This document shows, in pieces, positions 52,837 to 61,508 of a stretch of DNA of 64,000 nt (positions within the stretch are counted from its first letter, which is position 1; each line of letters starts with the position of its first letter). Source of the DNA: Pseudolabrys sp. GTDB lineage: Bacteria > Pseudomonadota > Alphaproteobacteria > Rhizobiales > Xanthobacteraceae. The translations under genes and the position numbers were made by a program. The DNA lies in the NCBI GenBank assembly GCA_022841665.1, contig JALHRB010000005.1, forward strand, positions 1-64,000, read 5' to 3'. Below the pieces are notes generated by a model. The model was given only the letters and a program-made list of their open reading frames with translations, was not told the DNA's origin and ran no database searches.

Positions 52837-53814
52837 CTACCCGACCTTCCCGCCCAGCTCGTCCTCGATATGGGCGCGGATGATCTCGTCGAAGGTCTTT
52901 TCCACCCGGAAGCCCAGCGAAAGCGCGCGCTTCGGGTCGAAGCGGCGCGGCCAGCCGGCGACGATGCGCTCGACCAGCGCGTCAGGCGCCTTCCGGATCC
53001 GGGCGGCGACACGATCGCCGGCGACGCGCCGCAGCGCCTCGATCTGCTCCCCGACGGTGCAGCACACGCCCGGCATGGTCAGGTTGATGCGGTCCCCAAG
53101 TTGCTCGCGCGTGAGCCCGGCCGCATAGATGAGAAAGCCGACCGCGGAGCGCGGGCTGGCGTGCCAGTGCAGCACGCTCTCGGCCACCGGCAGCAGCGCC
53201 TCCTGGCCCGCGAGCGGCTCGCGAATGATGCCGGAGAAGAAGCCGGAAGCCGCCTTGTTCGGCTTGCCCGGCCGCACGACGATCGAGGGCAGGCGGATGC
53301 CGACGCCTTCCAGGAAGCCGCGCCGCGTGTAGTCGGCGAGCAGCAGCTCGACCATGGCCTTCTGCGTGCCATAGGAGGTGAGCGGCGTGAGATGGAAGTC
53401 GTCCGGAATGGCCTCGGGGAAGGGCGCGCCGAACACCGCCAGCGACGACGTGAAGATGACCTTCGGCGTGTAGCCTTCGGTCTTGCGGATCGCTTCCAGC
53501 AGCGCGCGGCTGCCGTCGAGATTGACGCGGTAGCCTTTTTCGAAGTCGGTTTCCGCTTCGCCCGAGACGACGCCGGCGAGGTGATAGATCACCTCCGGCC
53601 GCTCCGAGATGGCCTTTTCCGCGACGCCCAGGTCGGCGAGGTCAGCCGCGCGCGTCTTCACGTGGTCGGAAAAGCCGGCCGGCCGCACCGGCGCGACGAT
53701 GTCGATCAGCGTCAATTTCTCGACCGGCTGGCCGGCGAGCGCGCGGTCGATGACCAGCCGCTCGGTCAGCTTGCGGCCGATCATGCCCGCCGCGCCGGTG
53801 ATCAGGATGTGCAT
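52837..53814 (-). CDS. denD: D-erythronate dehydrogenase-like NAD-dependent epimerase/dehydratase
   Basis: A 325-residue extended-SDR protein resembling DenD, which oxidises D-erythronate to 2-oxotetronate. The cofactor motif is HILITGAAGMIGRKLTERLV, the catalytic Tyr/Lys are in LTSYGTQKAMVELLLAD near residue 150, and VIFTSSLAVFGAPFPE supplies the Ser. RLPSIVVRPGKPNKAASGFF near residue 175 and the PGVCCTVGEQIEALRRVAG segment are characteristic of the DenD branch. No kinase (DtnK) or isomerase gene is next to it, so the exact substrate is not proven. Confidence 0.82.
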   Translation of the reverse strand: MHILITGAAGMIGRKLTERLVIDRALAGQPVEKLTLIDIVAPVRPAGFSDHVKTRAADLADLGVAEKAISERPEVIYHLAGVVSGEAETDFEKGYRVNLDGSRALLEAIRKTEGYTPKVIFTSSLAVFGAPFPEAIPDDFHLTPLTSYGTQKAMVELLLADYTRRGFLEGVGIRLPSIVVRPGKPNKAASGFFSGIIREPLAGQEALLPVAESVLHWHASPRSAVGFLIYAAGLTREQLGDRINLTMPGVCCTVGEQIEALRRVAGDRVAARIRKAPDALVERIVAGWPRRFDPKRALSLGFRVEKTFDEIIRAHIEDELGGKVG

Positions 53815-53872
53815 GCTGCGTCCTTACGTTTGCGCGTGATCTTATCCGAAAACCGGTGTCCACTTTTCGGGA

Positions 53873-55117
53873 TCACGCGCCCTTCTTTTCGTCCGCCGGC
53901 TCGAAGCGGTCGATCTTACGCAGATCGGGGAACATGGCCATCCAGGCGGCCGCGACCGCGAGCGAGCCGATGCCGCCGATCAGGACCGAAGCCACGGCGC
54001 CGAACCATTCGGCATTGGCGCCGGCGCGGAACTCGCCCAGCGTATTGGACGAGCTCACGAACAGCGAATTGATGGCGCCGACGCGGCCGCGCATGCCGTC
54101 CGGCGTCTCGATCTGCACCAGCGAGTAGCGGATGACGACGCTGACCGCGTCCGAGCCGCCGAGCACGGCCAGCGCGACGAGCGAGAGCGGGAACCAGGTC
54201 GATACCGCAAACACCGTCGTCGCCACGCCGAAAATGGCGACCACCAGGAACATCCAGGCGCCGACATAGCGCTCGATCGGGTGGTTCGACAGCAGCACCG
54301 ACATCGCCAGCGCACCCACCGCGGGCGCGGCGCGCAACAGGCCGAGCCCGGTTGGGCCGACGTCGAGGATGTCCTTGGCGTAGATCGGCAGCAGCGCGGT
54401 GGCGCCGCCGAGCAGCACGACAAACAGGTCGAGCGTGACGACGCCGAGCAGCCGCCGCCGCGTGCGGATGTATTCGAAGCCGGCCATGACGGACGCCAGC
54501 GTCGTCGGCTCGCGCAAGGCGGGCAGGCGCGTCACCCGCAACAGGCTCACGCAGACGATGGCGAGCGCGAATAGCGCCAGGCAGACGACGCTCACCGTCA
54601 CCGGGCTTACCGCATAGATCAGCCCGCCAAGCGCCGGTCCGGCGATGACGGCGGTCTGATTGGCGGAGGCCCAGGCCGCGATGGCGCGCGCGATCAGCGG
54701 CGCCGGCACGAGCGAGGGCACCAGCGCATGCGCGGTCGGCAGCTCGAAGGCGCGCGCGCAACCGATCAGGAAGACCGCGATAAACAGCAGGTTCCGGTCG
54801 AGCGTGCCGGTCGCCGTCGCAACGAGGAGCACCAGCGCGGCGACGGCGTAGATGCCTTGCGCGAAACGCACGATCAGCCGCCGGTCGTAGCGGTCCGCGG
54901 CGTGCCCGATCAGCAGGGTGAACACGACCGCCGGCACGAACTGGATGAGGCCGACGAGCCCCAGATCGAAGGCGCTGTTGGTCAGCTCGTAGAGCTGCCA
55001 GCCGATGGCGAGCCCAAGCATGTGAAAGCCCATGGTCGAGGCCACCCTGGACAGCCAGAAGAAGACGAAATCCCGTTGCCGCATGAGCCCGGCGGTCGCC
55101 GCGGACGCTTCGCTCAT
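53873..55117 (-). CDS. MFS transporter (enterobactin-exporter/macrolide-efflux-like)
   Basis: A 414-residue major facilitator with about twelve helices. The start is ATG 55117 (MSEASAATAGLMRQRDFVFF); the 700-residue version in the track is read-through from upstream. The loop 2-3 signature is LLIGHAADRYDRRLIVRFAQ near residue 62. The later GLLRAAPAVGALAMSVLLS and EFRAGANAEWFGAVASVLIG segments match the EntS-like MFS_3 group. The substrate is unknown. It overlaps the end of the GNAT gene by 4 bases, so the three genes here form one minus-strand transcript. Confidence 0.9.
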   Translation of the reverse strand: MSEASAATAGLMRQRDFVFFWLSRVASTMGFHMLGLAIGWQLYELTNSAFDLGLVGLIQFVPAVVFTLLIGHAADRYDRRLIVRFAQGIYAVAALVLLVATATGTLDRNLLFIAVFLIGCARAFELPTAHALVPSLVPAPLIARAIAAWASANQTAVIAGPALGGLIYAVSPVTVSVVCLALFALAIVCVSLLRVTRLPALREPTTLASVMAGFEYIRTRRRLLGVVTLDLFVVLLGGATALLPIYAKDILDVGPTGLGLLRAAPAVGALAMSVLLSNHPIERYVGAWMFLVVAIFGVATTVFAVSTWFPLSLVALAVLGGSDAVSVVIRYSLVQIETPDGMRGRVGAINSLFVSSSNTLGEFRAGANAEWFGAVASVLIGGIGSLAVAAAWMAMFPDLRKIDRFEPADEKKGA

Positions 55118-55818
55118 GCGCCGGCACCGTTCATCGTGCTCAGGCTTGCAATCTGCCGCCCATCGGAAAAATTCTCCGGCGCCAGCCAGCGTTCGAAGTT
55201 CGCCTTGCGCAGGGGCCATTCGCCATCGAGCATGGAGAAGATCGCGGTGTCGCGGTTGCGGCCTTTGGCGACCATCTGCTGGCGCAGGATGCCTTCGTAG
55301 ACGAAGCCGTAGCGCAGCGCGGCGCGCCGCGACGCCGCGTTGAGCCAGTGGCATTTCCACTCGTAGCGCCGGTAGCTGAGTGTCTCGAAGGCATAGCGTG
55401 CCAGGAGATACTGCGCCTCGGTGCCGAGCGGCGTGCGCTGCAGCGCCGGCGCATAGACGATGTGGCCGACCTCGACGACGCGCATCGCCGGACGGATCTC
55501 CATCAGCGTTGCGATGCCGAGGCAGCGCTCGTCGGGCGCGACGATAGCGTAGGAGTAAGGGTCTTCGAGCGGCACCCGCGTCTTCACCCAAGCGGCAAAC
55601 TCCGCCGCGCCGGCGAAGGGCCCGTATTGCGACATGTAGGTCCACATCGCGTCGTGGCCTTGCACCGCCTCCCACAGCGAGGCGGCGTGCCGGGCGTCGA
55701 GCTTCTCGACGCGCCCATAGCGGCCTTGCAGCACGACCGGCTCCGGGCGTCTGGCTGGCGTGGCGTCGACCGGCGCGCCGATCGGCTGGCCGGTCTGCGG
55801 ATGGCGGTGCTCGCTCAC
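55114..55818 (-). CDS. GNAT-family acetyltransferase (RimJ/RimL-like)
   Basis: A 234-residue acetyltransferase of the ribosomal-protein-alanine type. The start is GTG 55818, overlapping the stop of the upstream gene (GTGA); the track joins it to that gene's frame. VVLQGRYGRVEKLDARHAAS begins the fold. VVEVGHIVYAPALQRTPLGT near residue 130 is the acetyl-CoA region of this subgroup, and FETLSYRRYEWKCHWLNAAS with RRAALRYGFVYEGILRQQMV follows. Such proteins modify small amines or antibiotics as well as ribosomal proteins; the target is unknown. Confidence 0.85.
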   Translation of the reverse strand: MSEHRHPQTGQPIGAPVDATPARRPEPVVLQGRYGRVEKLDARHAASLWEAVQGHDAMWTYMSQYGPFAGAAEFAAWVKTRVPLEDPYSYAIVAPDERCLGIATLMEIRPAMRVVEVGHIVYAPALQRTPLGTEAQYLLARYAFETLSYRRYEWKCHWLNAASRRAALRYGFVYEGILRQQMVAKGRNRDTAIFSMLDGEWPLRKANFERWLAPENFSDGRQIASLSTMNGAGA

Positions 55819-56663
55819 GGCTTCGACCGCTTGGCGCGGTCGTCGTGGAAAAAGGCGTTGAGCTCGGCGTTCGAAATGACGCCGGCGAAACTGTCGAACG
55901 TGCCGCGTTCCGCGATATCGCGCGCCGACCGGATGAAGGCGTGCATGGCGGCGCGCGCGAGCGTACCGCCGACACTGATGCGGCGCACGCCCATGGCCTC
56001 GATGTCCTTCACCGTGAAGCCGAGCGCGGCCGACATCAGCAGGTTCACCGGCTTGGGTGCCACCGCCTTCACCACGGCCTCGATCTGCTCGCGCGTCTTG
56101 ATGCCGGGGGCGTACAGGCAGTCGGCGCCGGCGTCTGCAAAGGCCTTGAGCCGCCGGATCGTCTCGTCGAGGTCCGGGCGGTTTCTGATGAAGCCTTCGC
56201 TGCGGGCGGTGAAGACCACGCCGCTGCCGGTCTTGTCGATGGCCGCGCGCGCCGCGCGCACGCGCGCCAGCGCCGTGTCGAAATCGTAGAGCGGGTTGGC
56301 GTCGTCGCCGGTGGCGTCTTCGATCGACAATCCGGCGACGCCGGTTTCCACGCACAGACGCACGTTCTCGGCCACGCCGTCCGCGTCGGCGGCATAGCCG
56401 GCCTCGAAGTCGGCGTTCAGCGGCACGTCGGTCGCCGCGGCGAGCTCGCGGCAGTGCGCCAGCACCATGTCCCGGCTCACGTCGCCGTCGGAATAGCCCT
56501 GGGCATGGGCGTAACCGGACGAGGTCGTCGCCAGCGCCTTGAAGCCGAGGCCCTGGAGATAGCGCGCGCTTCCGACATTCCACGGATTGGGAATGACGAA
56601 GCAGCCGCGCTCGTGCAGGGCGCGAAAGGCACTTCGCTTTTCAGCGGGCGAAATGGAAGCCAT
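55815..56663 (-). CDS. Isocitrate lyase/PEP mutase superfamily protein
   Basis: A 282-residue TIM-barrel enzyme from MASISPAEKRSAFRALHERG; the track adds six residues. ALATTSSGYAHAQGYSDGDV near residue 42 and VPLNADFEAGYAADADGVAE near residue 80 contain the metal-binding aspartates, and GLSIEDATGDDANPLYDFDT near 110 continues the site. The cysteine loop of true isocitrate lyase (KKCGH) is absent, so it belongs to the wider phosphonomutase/oxaloacetase-like group that often acts on 2-methylisocitrate-like or oxaloacetate-like acids. It is first in a three-gene minus-strand unit and divergent from the FMN oxidase. Confidence 0.82.
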   Translation of the reverse strand: MASISPAEKRSAFRALHERGCFVIPNPWNVGSARYLQGLGFKALATTSSGYAHAQGYSDGDVSRDMVLAHCRELAAATDVPLNADFEAGYAADADGVAENVRLCVETGVAGLSIEDATGDDANPLYDFDTALARVRAARAAIDKTGSGVVFTARSEGFIRNRPDLDETIRRLKAFADAGADCLYAPGIKTREQIEAVVKAVAPKPVNLLMSAALGFTVKDIEAMGVRRISVGGTLARAAMHAFIRSARDIAERGTFDSFAGVISNAELNAFFHDDRAKRSKP

Positions 56664-56819
56664 GGTCAATGATCCCGGCAAAGGAGAGGGCGCAAGCGTG
56701 CCACGATTGCGCTCGGCAGGACAATGCCATTAGGTGATGCAATCATCAGTGCGGTTCATGCGTTTGTGCATCGGTGCCCTGCGCTTGAGTTCGCGGGCCG
56801 CACATTGAGGGAGGATGCC

Positions 56820-57887
56820 TTGGACTGTGTCGATTTCGATGCGCTCGAGGAAGCGGCGCGTGCGAAGATGCCGCCGGCGTCGTTCGCGTTCTGTGCCGCC
56901 GGCGCCGACGACGAGATCAGCGTGGCCGAGAGCATCGCGGCCTGGCGCGCGCTGCGGCTGCGCCCGCGCGTGCTGCGCGACGTCACCGCGATCGACACCA
57001 GCGTCACGTTGTTGGGAGACGCCAATCCCTCGCCGATCCTGGTCGCGCCAACCGGGCGCCACAAGTTGTTCCATCCGGAAGGCGAGGCGGCGACCGCGCG
57101 CGGCGCCGCGGCCGCCGGTGTGCCTTACGTGATGGCGAGCTATTCTAACGTGCCGATCGAGAACGTGGCGGCCGAGCGCAAAAAGGCGCCGCAATGGTTT
57201 CAGCTCTACTACTGGCCGGAGCACAAGGAGGTTGAAGCGTTGATCGACCGGCTGGCCGCCGCCGGCTTCAGCGCGCTGGTGCTAACCGTCGATGCGCCGG
57301 TGTCGGGCTGGAGCCCGCGCGCTGCGCGCGAGCAGCACGAACCGTCACCCGAAATCCGCAACATCAACATGCCCGGTCAGCCGATGGCGCGCACGGCCTA
57401 TCATCCGGATTTCGCCGGCAGAGTGGTGCATCCGGCGACCTGGCGCGAGCTGGAGTGGCTGGTCAAGCGCTCGCCGATGCCGGTGCTGGTCAAGGGCGTG
57501 CTGCGTGCGGACGACGCTGCGCAGTGCGCCGAATGCGGCGCCCGCGCCGTCATCGTCTCCAACCACGGCGGCCGCCATCTCGACACGACGGTCACCACCG
57601 CCGCGGCGCTTCCCGAGATCGCCGCCGCGCTCGCGGGCAAGGCCGAGGTCTATGTCGACGGCGGCATTCGCCGCGGCACCGATATCCTCAAGGCGCTGGC
57701 GCTTGGCGCGCGTGCAGTCCTGATCGGCCGCCCGGTGATCTGGGGTCTCACCGTGGATGGCGCCGCCGGCGTCACCGCCGTGCTCGAACATCTGCGCATC
57801 GAGCTCGTCCGCGCCATGCAGCTTACCGGCACCGCCAGCCTGGCGGAGGCGACCTTTGACCTGCTGGCGCCGCAACAGCGCGTGTAA
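56820..57887 (+). CDS. FMN-dependent alpha-hydroxy-acid oxidising enzyme
   Basis: A TIM-barrel flavoenzyme of the lactate/glycolate oxidase family. The core begins VDFDALEEAARAKMPPASFA, and the next conserved parts are SPILVAPTGRHKLFHPEGEA and WFQLYYWPEHKEVEALIDRL. LVLTVDAPVSGWSPR and the catalytic histidine loop VIVSNHGGRHLDTTVTTAAA follow, then YVDGGIRRGTDILKALALGA at the FMN phosphate. The track starts at ATG 56724, but those first 32 residues are unlike the family. TTG 56820 follows GAGGGAGG at good spacing and gives 355 residues, the usual length. L-lactate is the likely but unproven substrate. Confidence 0.87.
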   Translation: MDCVDFDALEEAARAKMPPASFAFCAAGADDEISVAESIAAWRALRLRPRVLRDVTAIDTSVTLLGDANPSPILVAPTGRHKLFHPEGEAATARGAAAAGVPYVMASYSNVPIENVAAERKKAPQWFQLYYWPEHKEVEALIDRLAAAGFSALVLTVDAPVSGWSPRAAREQHEPSPEIRNINMPGQPMARTAYHPDFAGRVVHPATWRELEWLVKRSPMPVLVKGVLRADDAAQCAECGARAVIVSNHGGRHLDTTVTTAAALPEIAAALAGKAEVYVDGGIRRGTDILKALALGARAVLIGRPVIWGLTVDGAAGVTAVLEHLRIELVRAMQLTGTASLAEATFDLLAPQQRV

Positions 57888-58005
57888 CCCGGTGCGCGTT
57901 CGATTATTCCGACACTGCAAATGTGATCGTGCGCCGCGCCGCCGCCCTTGCGCCGCCGTCGTGGTGCGCTACAGCAAGCGCCTTCGCCTCCCGAAAGGTG
58001 CCGCC

Positions 58006-58278
58006 ATGCCGTCCCTTCCGCTCAAGCTCCTCGCAGCCGCCGTCGGTATCGTCGTAGCCACCGCCGCGCAGGCCGACGCCGCGCCGCGCAAGGCGAAAAA
58101 GAAAGGCGTGGCCACCGCGACGGCCTCGACCGTCACCTCGCCGTCGCGCTACCGCAACGGGTCGCTCTACCGGGCGGGCCCGGTCTATAACGGCAACGAC
58201 TATATCGGCGACGACCCCGATCCCTTCATCCGCTATCAGCTCTTTCGCGACATGTCCCGTTACGGCGGCGACCCCTGA
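58006..58278 (+). CDS. Small secreted basic protein of unknown function
   Basis: A 90-residue protein with a clear signal peptide (LPLKLLAAAVGIVVATAAQA, cut near ADA). The mature N-terminus is lysine-rich (APRKAKKKGVATATASTVTS) and the rest is aromatic and glycine-rich (SRYRNGSLYRAGPVYNGNDY). The C-terminal DPDPFIRYQLFRDMSRYGGD matches small exported proteins common in Bradyrhizobium relatives, whose function is unknown. The start is the ATG at 58006; the longer track ORF begins inside the FMN oxidase gene. A 74-base gap leads to the pore-motif gene. Confidence 0.72.
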   Translation: MPSLPLKLLAAAVGIVVATAAQADAAPRKAKKKGVATATASTVTSPSRYRNGSLYRAGPVYNGNDYIGDDPDPFIRYQLFRDMSRYGGDP

Positions 58279-58352
58279 CGGCGGGCCATCGCGGCCGATT
58301 TGATTTTCAGCATCCGATCGGGTGAACTGCGCCGCGAATAGGGGCGCGGATC

Positions 58353-58790
58353 GTGGTGTGGAATCTCCTCGTCGGCGGCGCGGCCGTCAGCCTCGTGAAT
58401 TTCGCCATTCACGGCGTGATGACCGCCGTGATCGTCGTCGCAACGCGCCACACCGCCCGCGTGACGAGCGAAAGCCGCATGTTCGTGCGGCTGGCAGCGC
58501 TGCTGACCATCACGATGGTAACCCTGATGTGCACCCACGTGATCGAAATAGCGGTGTGGGCATCCTACTACGCCGTATCGGGGTTAGTCGTGAAAGGTGC
58601 AGGATTGTTCGAGTTTGCTTTTGAAAACTACACCGCGCTCGGCTACGGCGACGCGCTACCGCCCGAAGAGGCCCGCCTGATCGGCCCGATCACCTCGCTC
58701 AACGGCGTGCTGCTGATCGGTTGGTCGGTGGCGATCATTTTCGAGGTCATGCGCATGGCCGAGCTTCAGTTCGGCCACCGGCGCTCCTAG
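58353..58790 (+). CDS. Membrane protein with a potassium-channel-like selectivity filter
   Basis: A 145-residue membrane protein with a GTG start. Three hydrophobic segments are seen at about residues 4-28, 46-72 and 112-132. Between the second and third lies FEFAFENYTALGYGDALPPE, which matches the pore helix and TxGYGD selectivity filter of potassium channels. The last segment, GVLLIGWSVAIIFEVMRM, would be the inner pore helix. The layout is that of an Ion_trans_2-type two-helix pore unit with an extra N-terminal helix and no cytosolic RCK or CNBD domain. Tetrameric assembly and potassium selectivity are inferred. Confidence 0.75.
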   Translation: MVWNLLVGGAAVSLVNFAIHGVMTAVIVVATRHTARVTSESRMFVRLAALLTITMVTLMCTHVIEIAVWASYYAVSGLVVKGAGLFEFAFENYTALGYGDALPPEEARLIGPITSLNGVLLIGWSVAIIFEVMRMAELQFGHRRS

Positions 58791-58855
58791 GGATCGCCCG
58801 ATTGACGCGGGCCGCCGCCGCCCGGCAAGATCGCCCAAAACCAGCGAGGAAACGC

Positions 58856-60037
58856 ATGCTCAAGACCATCGCGGCCTTCGACCGCATCGGCGAGGAAAAC
58901 GCTTTTGCCGTGCTCGCCCGCGCCAACGCGCTTATCGCGCAGGGCCGCGACGTCATCAACCTCGGCATCGGCCAGCCCGACTTCCGCACGCCCGAGTTCA
59001 TCGTCGAGGCCGCAATCAAGGCGCTGCGCGACGGCCACCACGGCTACACGCCGGCGAACGGCATCCCGCCGCTGCGCGAGGCCGTGGCCGCCGACCTGCA
59101 CAAGCGCTTCAAGGTCGAGGTTTCGCCCGACAGCGTGATGATCATGCCCGGCGGCAAGCCGACCATGTTCATGTCGATCCTGATGTTCGGCGAGCCGGGG
59201 GTCGAGATCATGTATCCGGATCCGGGCTTTCCCATCTATCGCTCGATGATCGAGTTCACCGGCGCGACGCCGGTGCCGGTGCCGATCCGCGAGGAGAACG
59301 GCTTCGCCTTCTCAGCCGAAGAGACGCTCGGCCTGATCACGCCGAAGACGCGGCTGTTGATTCTCAACTCGCCGGCCAATCCGACCGGTGGCGTCACCGG
59401 AAAGGCTGAAGTCGACAAGCTCGTCGCCGGCCTCGAGAAGTGGCCCAACGTCGCCCTCATGTCGGACGAGATCTACGACCACATGGTCTACGACGGCGAG
59501 ACGCATGTGTGCCTGCTGTCGTACCCGTCGATCCGCGACCGGCTGATCCTGCTCAACGGCTGGTCGAAGACCTATGCCATGACCGGCTGGCGGCTCGGCT
59601 ACGCGGTTTGGCCGGGCAAGCTCTACGACTACGCGCGCAAGCTCGCGGTCAATCTGCACTCCTGCGTGAACGCCTCCGCGCAATATGCCGGCTTGGCGGC
59701 ACTGAAAGGTCCGCAGGACGAGGTGCATAAGATGATCGCCGAGTTCGACAAGCGGCGCAAAGTCGTGGTCGAGGGCCTGAACAAATTGCCCGGCGTGTCC
59801 TGTGCCACGCCCAAAGGCGCCTTCTACGCCTTTCCCAACGTCAAGCGCACCGGCTGGAAGGCCAAGGCGCTCGCCTCCGCGCTGCTGGAAGATGCCGGCG
59901 TCGCCATTATCGGTGGGCCGGACTTCGGCATCCTCGGCGAAGGCTACGTGCGGCTGTCTTACGCCAACTCGACTGAGAACATCCTGAAGGCGCTCGGCCG
60001 TATGGGCGAGTTTTTGGCCTCAAGGAAAGCTGCGTAA
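58856..60037 (+). CDS. Class I/II aminotransferase
   Basis: A 393-residue PLP aminotransferase of the aspartate/LL-DAP type. ATG 58856 follows GCGAGGAAACGC; the track start is read-through from the channel gene. INLGIGQPDFRTPEFIVEAA is the N-terminal substrate segment. LNSPANPTGGVTGKAEVDKL near residue 168 and MSDEIYDHMVYDGE (Asp and Tyr) bind PLP. The Schiff-base lysine is in NGWSKTYAMTGWRLGYAVWP near residue 237, and YVRLSYANSTENILKA near the C-terminus carries the substrate arginine. Aspartate, alanine or aromatic donors are all possible. Confidence 0.9.
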   Translation: MLKTIAAFDRIGEENAFAVLARANALIAQGRDVINLGIGQPDFRTPEFIVEAAIKALRDGHHGYTPANGIPPLREAVAADLHKRFKVEVSPDSVMIMPGGKPTMFMSILMFGEPGVEIMYPDPGFPIYRSMIEFTGATPVPVPIREENGFAFSAEETLGLITPKTRLLILNSPANPTGGVTGKAEVDKLVAGLEKWPNVALMSDEIYDHMVYDGETHVCLLSYPSIRDRLILLNGWSKTYAMTGWRLGYAVWPGKLYDYARKLAVNLHSCVNASAQYAGLAALKGPQDEVHKMIAEFDKRRKVVVEGLNKLPGVSCATPKGAFYAFPNVKRTGWKAKALASALLEDAGVAIIGGPDFGILGEGYVRLSYANSTENILKALGRMGEFLASRKAA

Positions 60038-60041
60038 GCTT

Positions 60042-61406
60042 CTAGGCCGGAAACGGCGAGCGTGGCGGCGGCGGCGCGTCATTGCCGCCGTCCTGGTCCT
60101 TTGGCGGTTCCGGCTCGTCCTCGCGCGCCATCTCGTAGATCACGCGCGCCGGTCCCGGCTTCGGGATTTTGACGCCTTGGTGCGCAAGCGTGTCCCACAG
60201 CGCCAGCAGCACATCGCTCTTGACATTGACGACGCCGGCGGCGGGGTCACGAATCCAGAACCATAGCTCGTATTCGATCGAGGTCGTGCCGAAGGCGGCG
60301 AGCATACACTGCGGCGCCGGCTTCTTCAGCACGCGCTCGATGCCGGTTGCCGCCTCCACCGCGGCATGGATCGCCTGGCGTGGGTCGCTGTCGTAGGTGG
60401 TGTTGAACTTGACGAACAGCCGCACCAGATCGCTCGAATAGGTCCAGTTCGCCACGCGCTGGGTGATGAAGTCTTCGTTCGGAATCAGGTATTCGCGGCC
60501 GTCGCGCGTGTCGACCGAGGTGTAGCGCGCGCCCATGTTGCCGACGCGGCCGAAATGGTCGCCGACCGAGATCACGTCGCCCGGCTTGATCGACTTGTCG
60601 GCGAGCAGGATGATGCCGCTCACCAGGTTGGACACGATCTTCTGCAGGCCGAGGCCGACGCCGACGCCGACCGCGCCTGTGAAGAAGGCCAGCGCCGACA
60701 GGTCGATGCCGACGGTCGACAGCACGATCACGATCGCGAAGGTGACGAGCACCAGCCGGACCAGCTTGCTCATCAGCACCTGAATCGACGGCGTCAAATC
60801 GGTCGAAGCCTGCAGCCGGCGGTCGAGGAAGTCGCCGGCCGCGCTGGCGAGCCACAAAGTCAGCATCAGCAGCACGCTGGTCTTGATCACCAAGAGGGGC
60901 GTGATGCGCAGGCCGCCGAACATGATGCCGACCGAGTTGAGCGCGGCCACCGTCGGCTCGAGCAGGTCGAGGATGCTGAGCGCCGCGATGCTCCAGGCCG
61001 AAATTGCCACCAACCGGTACACGAACTGATTGCGGATCAGCCCGGCCACCAGTGCGATCACGACCCAGGCTGTGGCGAGGCTGCCGGCGACGCCGAGCAG
61101 GTAGGAGGCGCTCGGCCAGGTGATCGACAGCATGATGCCGCGCAGAACGGCCAGTGCGAGCACGAATATGATAGTCGCCAGATTGGCAAGCAGCAGTCCG
61201 GCGAGCTTCTGCAGCAGCGGCGGCCAGCGCGTGCTCAGGGCGGCGACATCGACGCGACGGCGGAGCATGCGGGCGGCCGCCGTGCCGAGCACGGCGGCGA
61301 AGAAGATCATACCGAACTGCAACAGCAGACGGACCGAAGTCAGTTCCTGCCCGACCGCATGCAGGGCATCGGCGATCGTTGCGGTCAGTTGCTGGACGTC
61401 GTCCAT
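60042..61406 (-). CDS. Mechanosensitive ion channel family protein (MscS type)
   Basis: A 454-residue MscS-family protein from MDDVQQLTATIADALHAVGQ; the track adds 36 residues from the divergent promoter. About five N-terminal helices precede the conserved pore helix, ALAFFTGAVGVGVGLGLQKI near residue 258. The beta domain follows (ILLADKSIKPGDVISVGDHF, then RYTSVDTRDGREYLIPNEDF), and an alpha/beta vestibule domain ends in a Pro-rich tail (EPPKDQDGGNDAPPPPRSPF). It is larger than E. coli MscS and probably releases osmolytes under hypo-osmotic stress. It is convergent with the aminotransferase gene, with stops 4 bases apart. Confidence 0.92.
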   Translation of the reverse strand: MDDVQQLTATIADALHAVGQELTSVRLLLQFGMIFFAAVLGTAAARMLRRRVDVAALSTRWPPLLQKLAGLLLANLATIIFVLALAVLRGIMLSITWPSASYLLGVAGSLATAWVVIALVAGLIRNQFVYRLVAISAWSIAALSILDLLEPTVAALNSVGIMFGGLRITPLLVIKTSVLLMLTLWLASAAGDFLDRRLQASTDLTPSIQVLMSKLVRLVLVTFAIVIVLSTVGIDLSALAFFTGAVGVGVGLGLQKIVSNLVSGIILLADKSIKPGDVISVGDHFGRVGNMGARYTSVDTRDGREYLIPNEDFITQRVANWTYSSDLVRLFVKFNTTYDSDPRQAIHAAVEAATGIERVLKKPAPQCMLAAFGTTSIEYELWFWIRDPAAGVVNVKSDVLLALWDTLAHQGVKIPKPGPARVIYEMAREDEPEPPKDQDGGNDAPPPPRSPFPA

Positions 61407-61508
61407 GCGCGCGCTCCGGCCGAGCCCCCGTAGAAATCGCCACCGAACCGGATCAATATCAAATTCAGGCCGCCGCCGGGCATTCGGCACAGGTGGCTGC
61501 AAGGGGTT

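Noticed and set aside
53873-55975. 700-residue MFS ORF
   Set aside because: The first 286 residues are out-of-frame translation of the GNAT gene; ATG 55117 gives a normal MFS protein.
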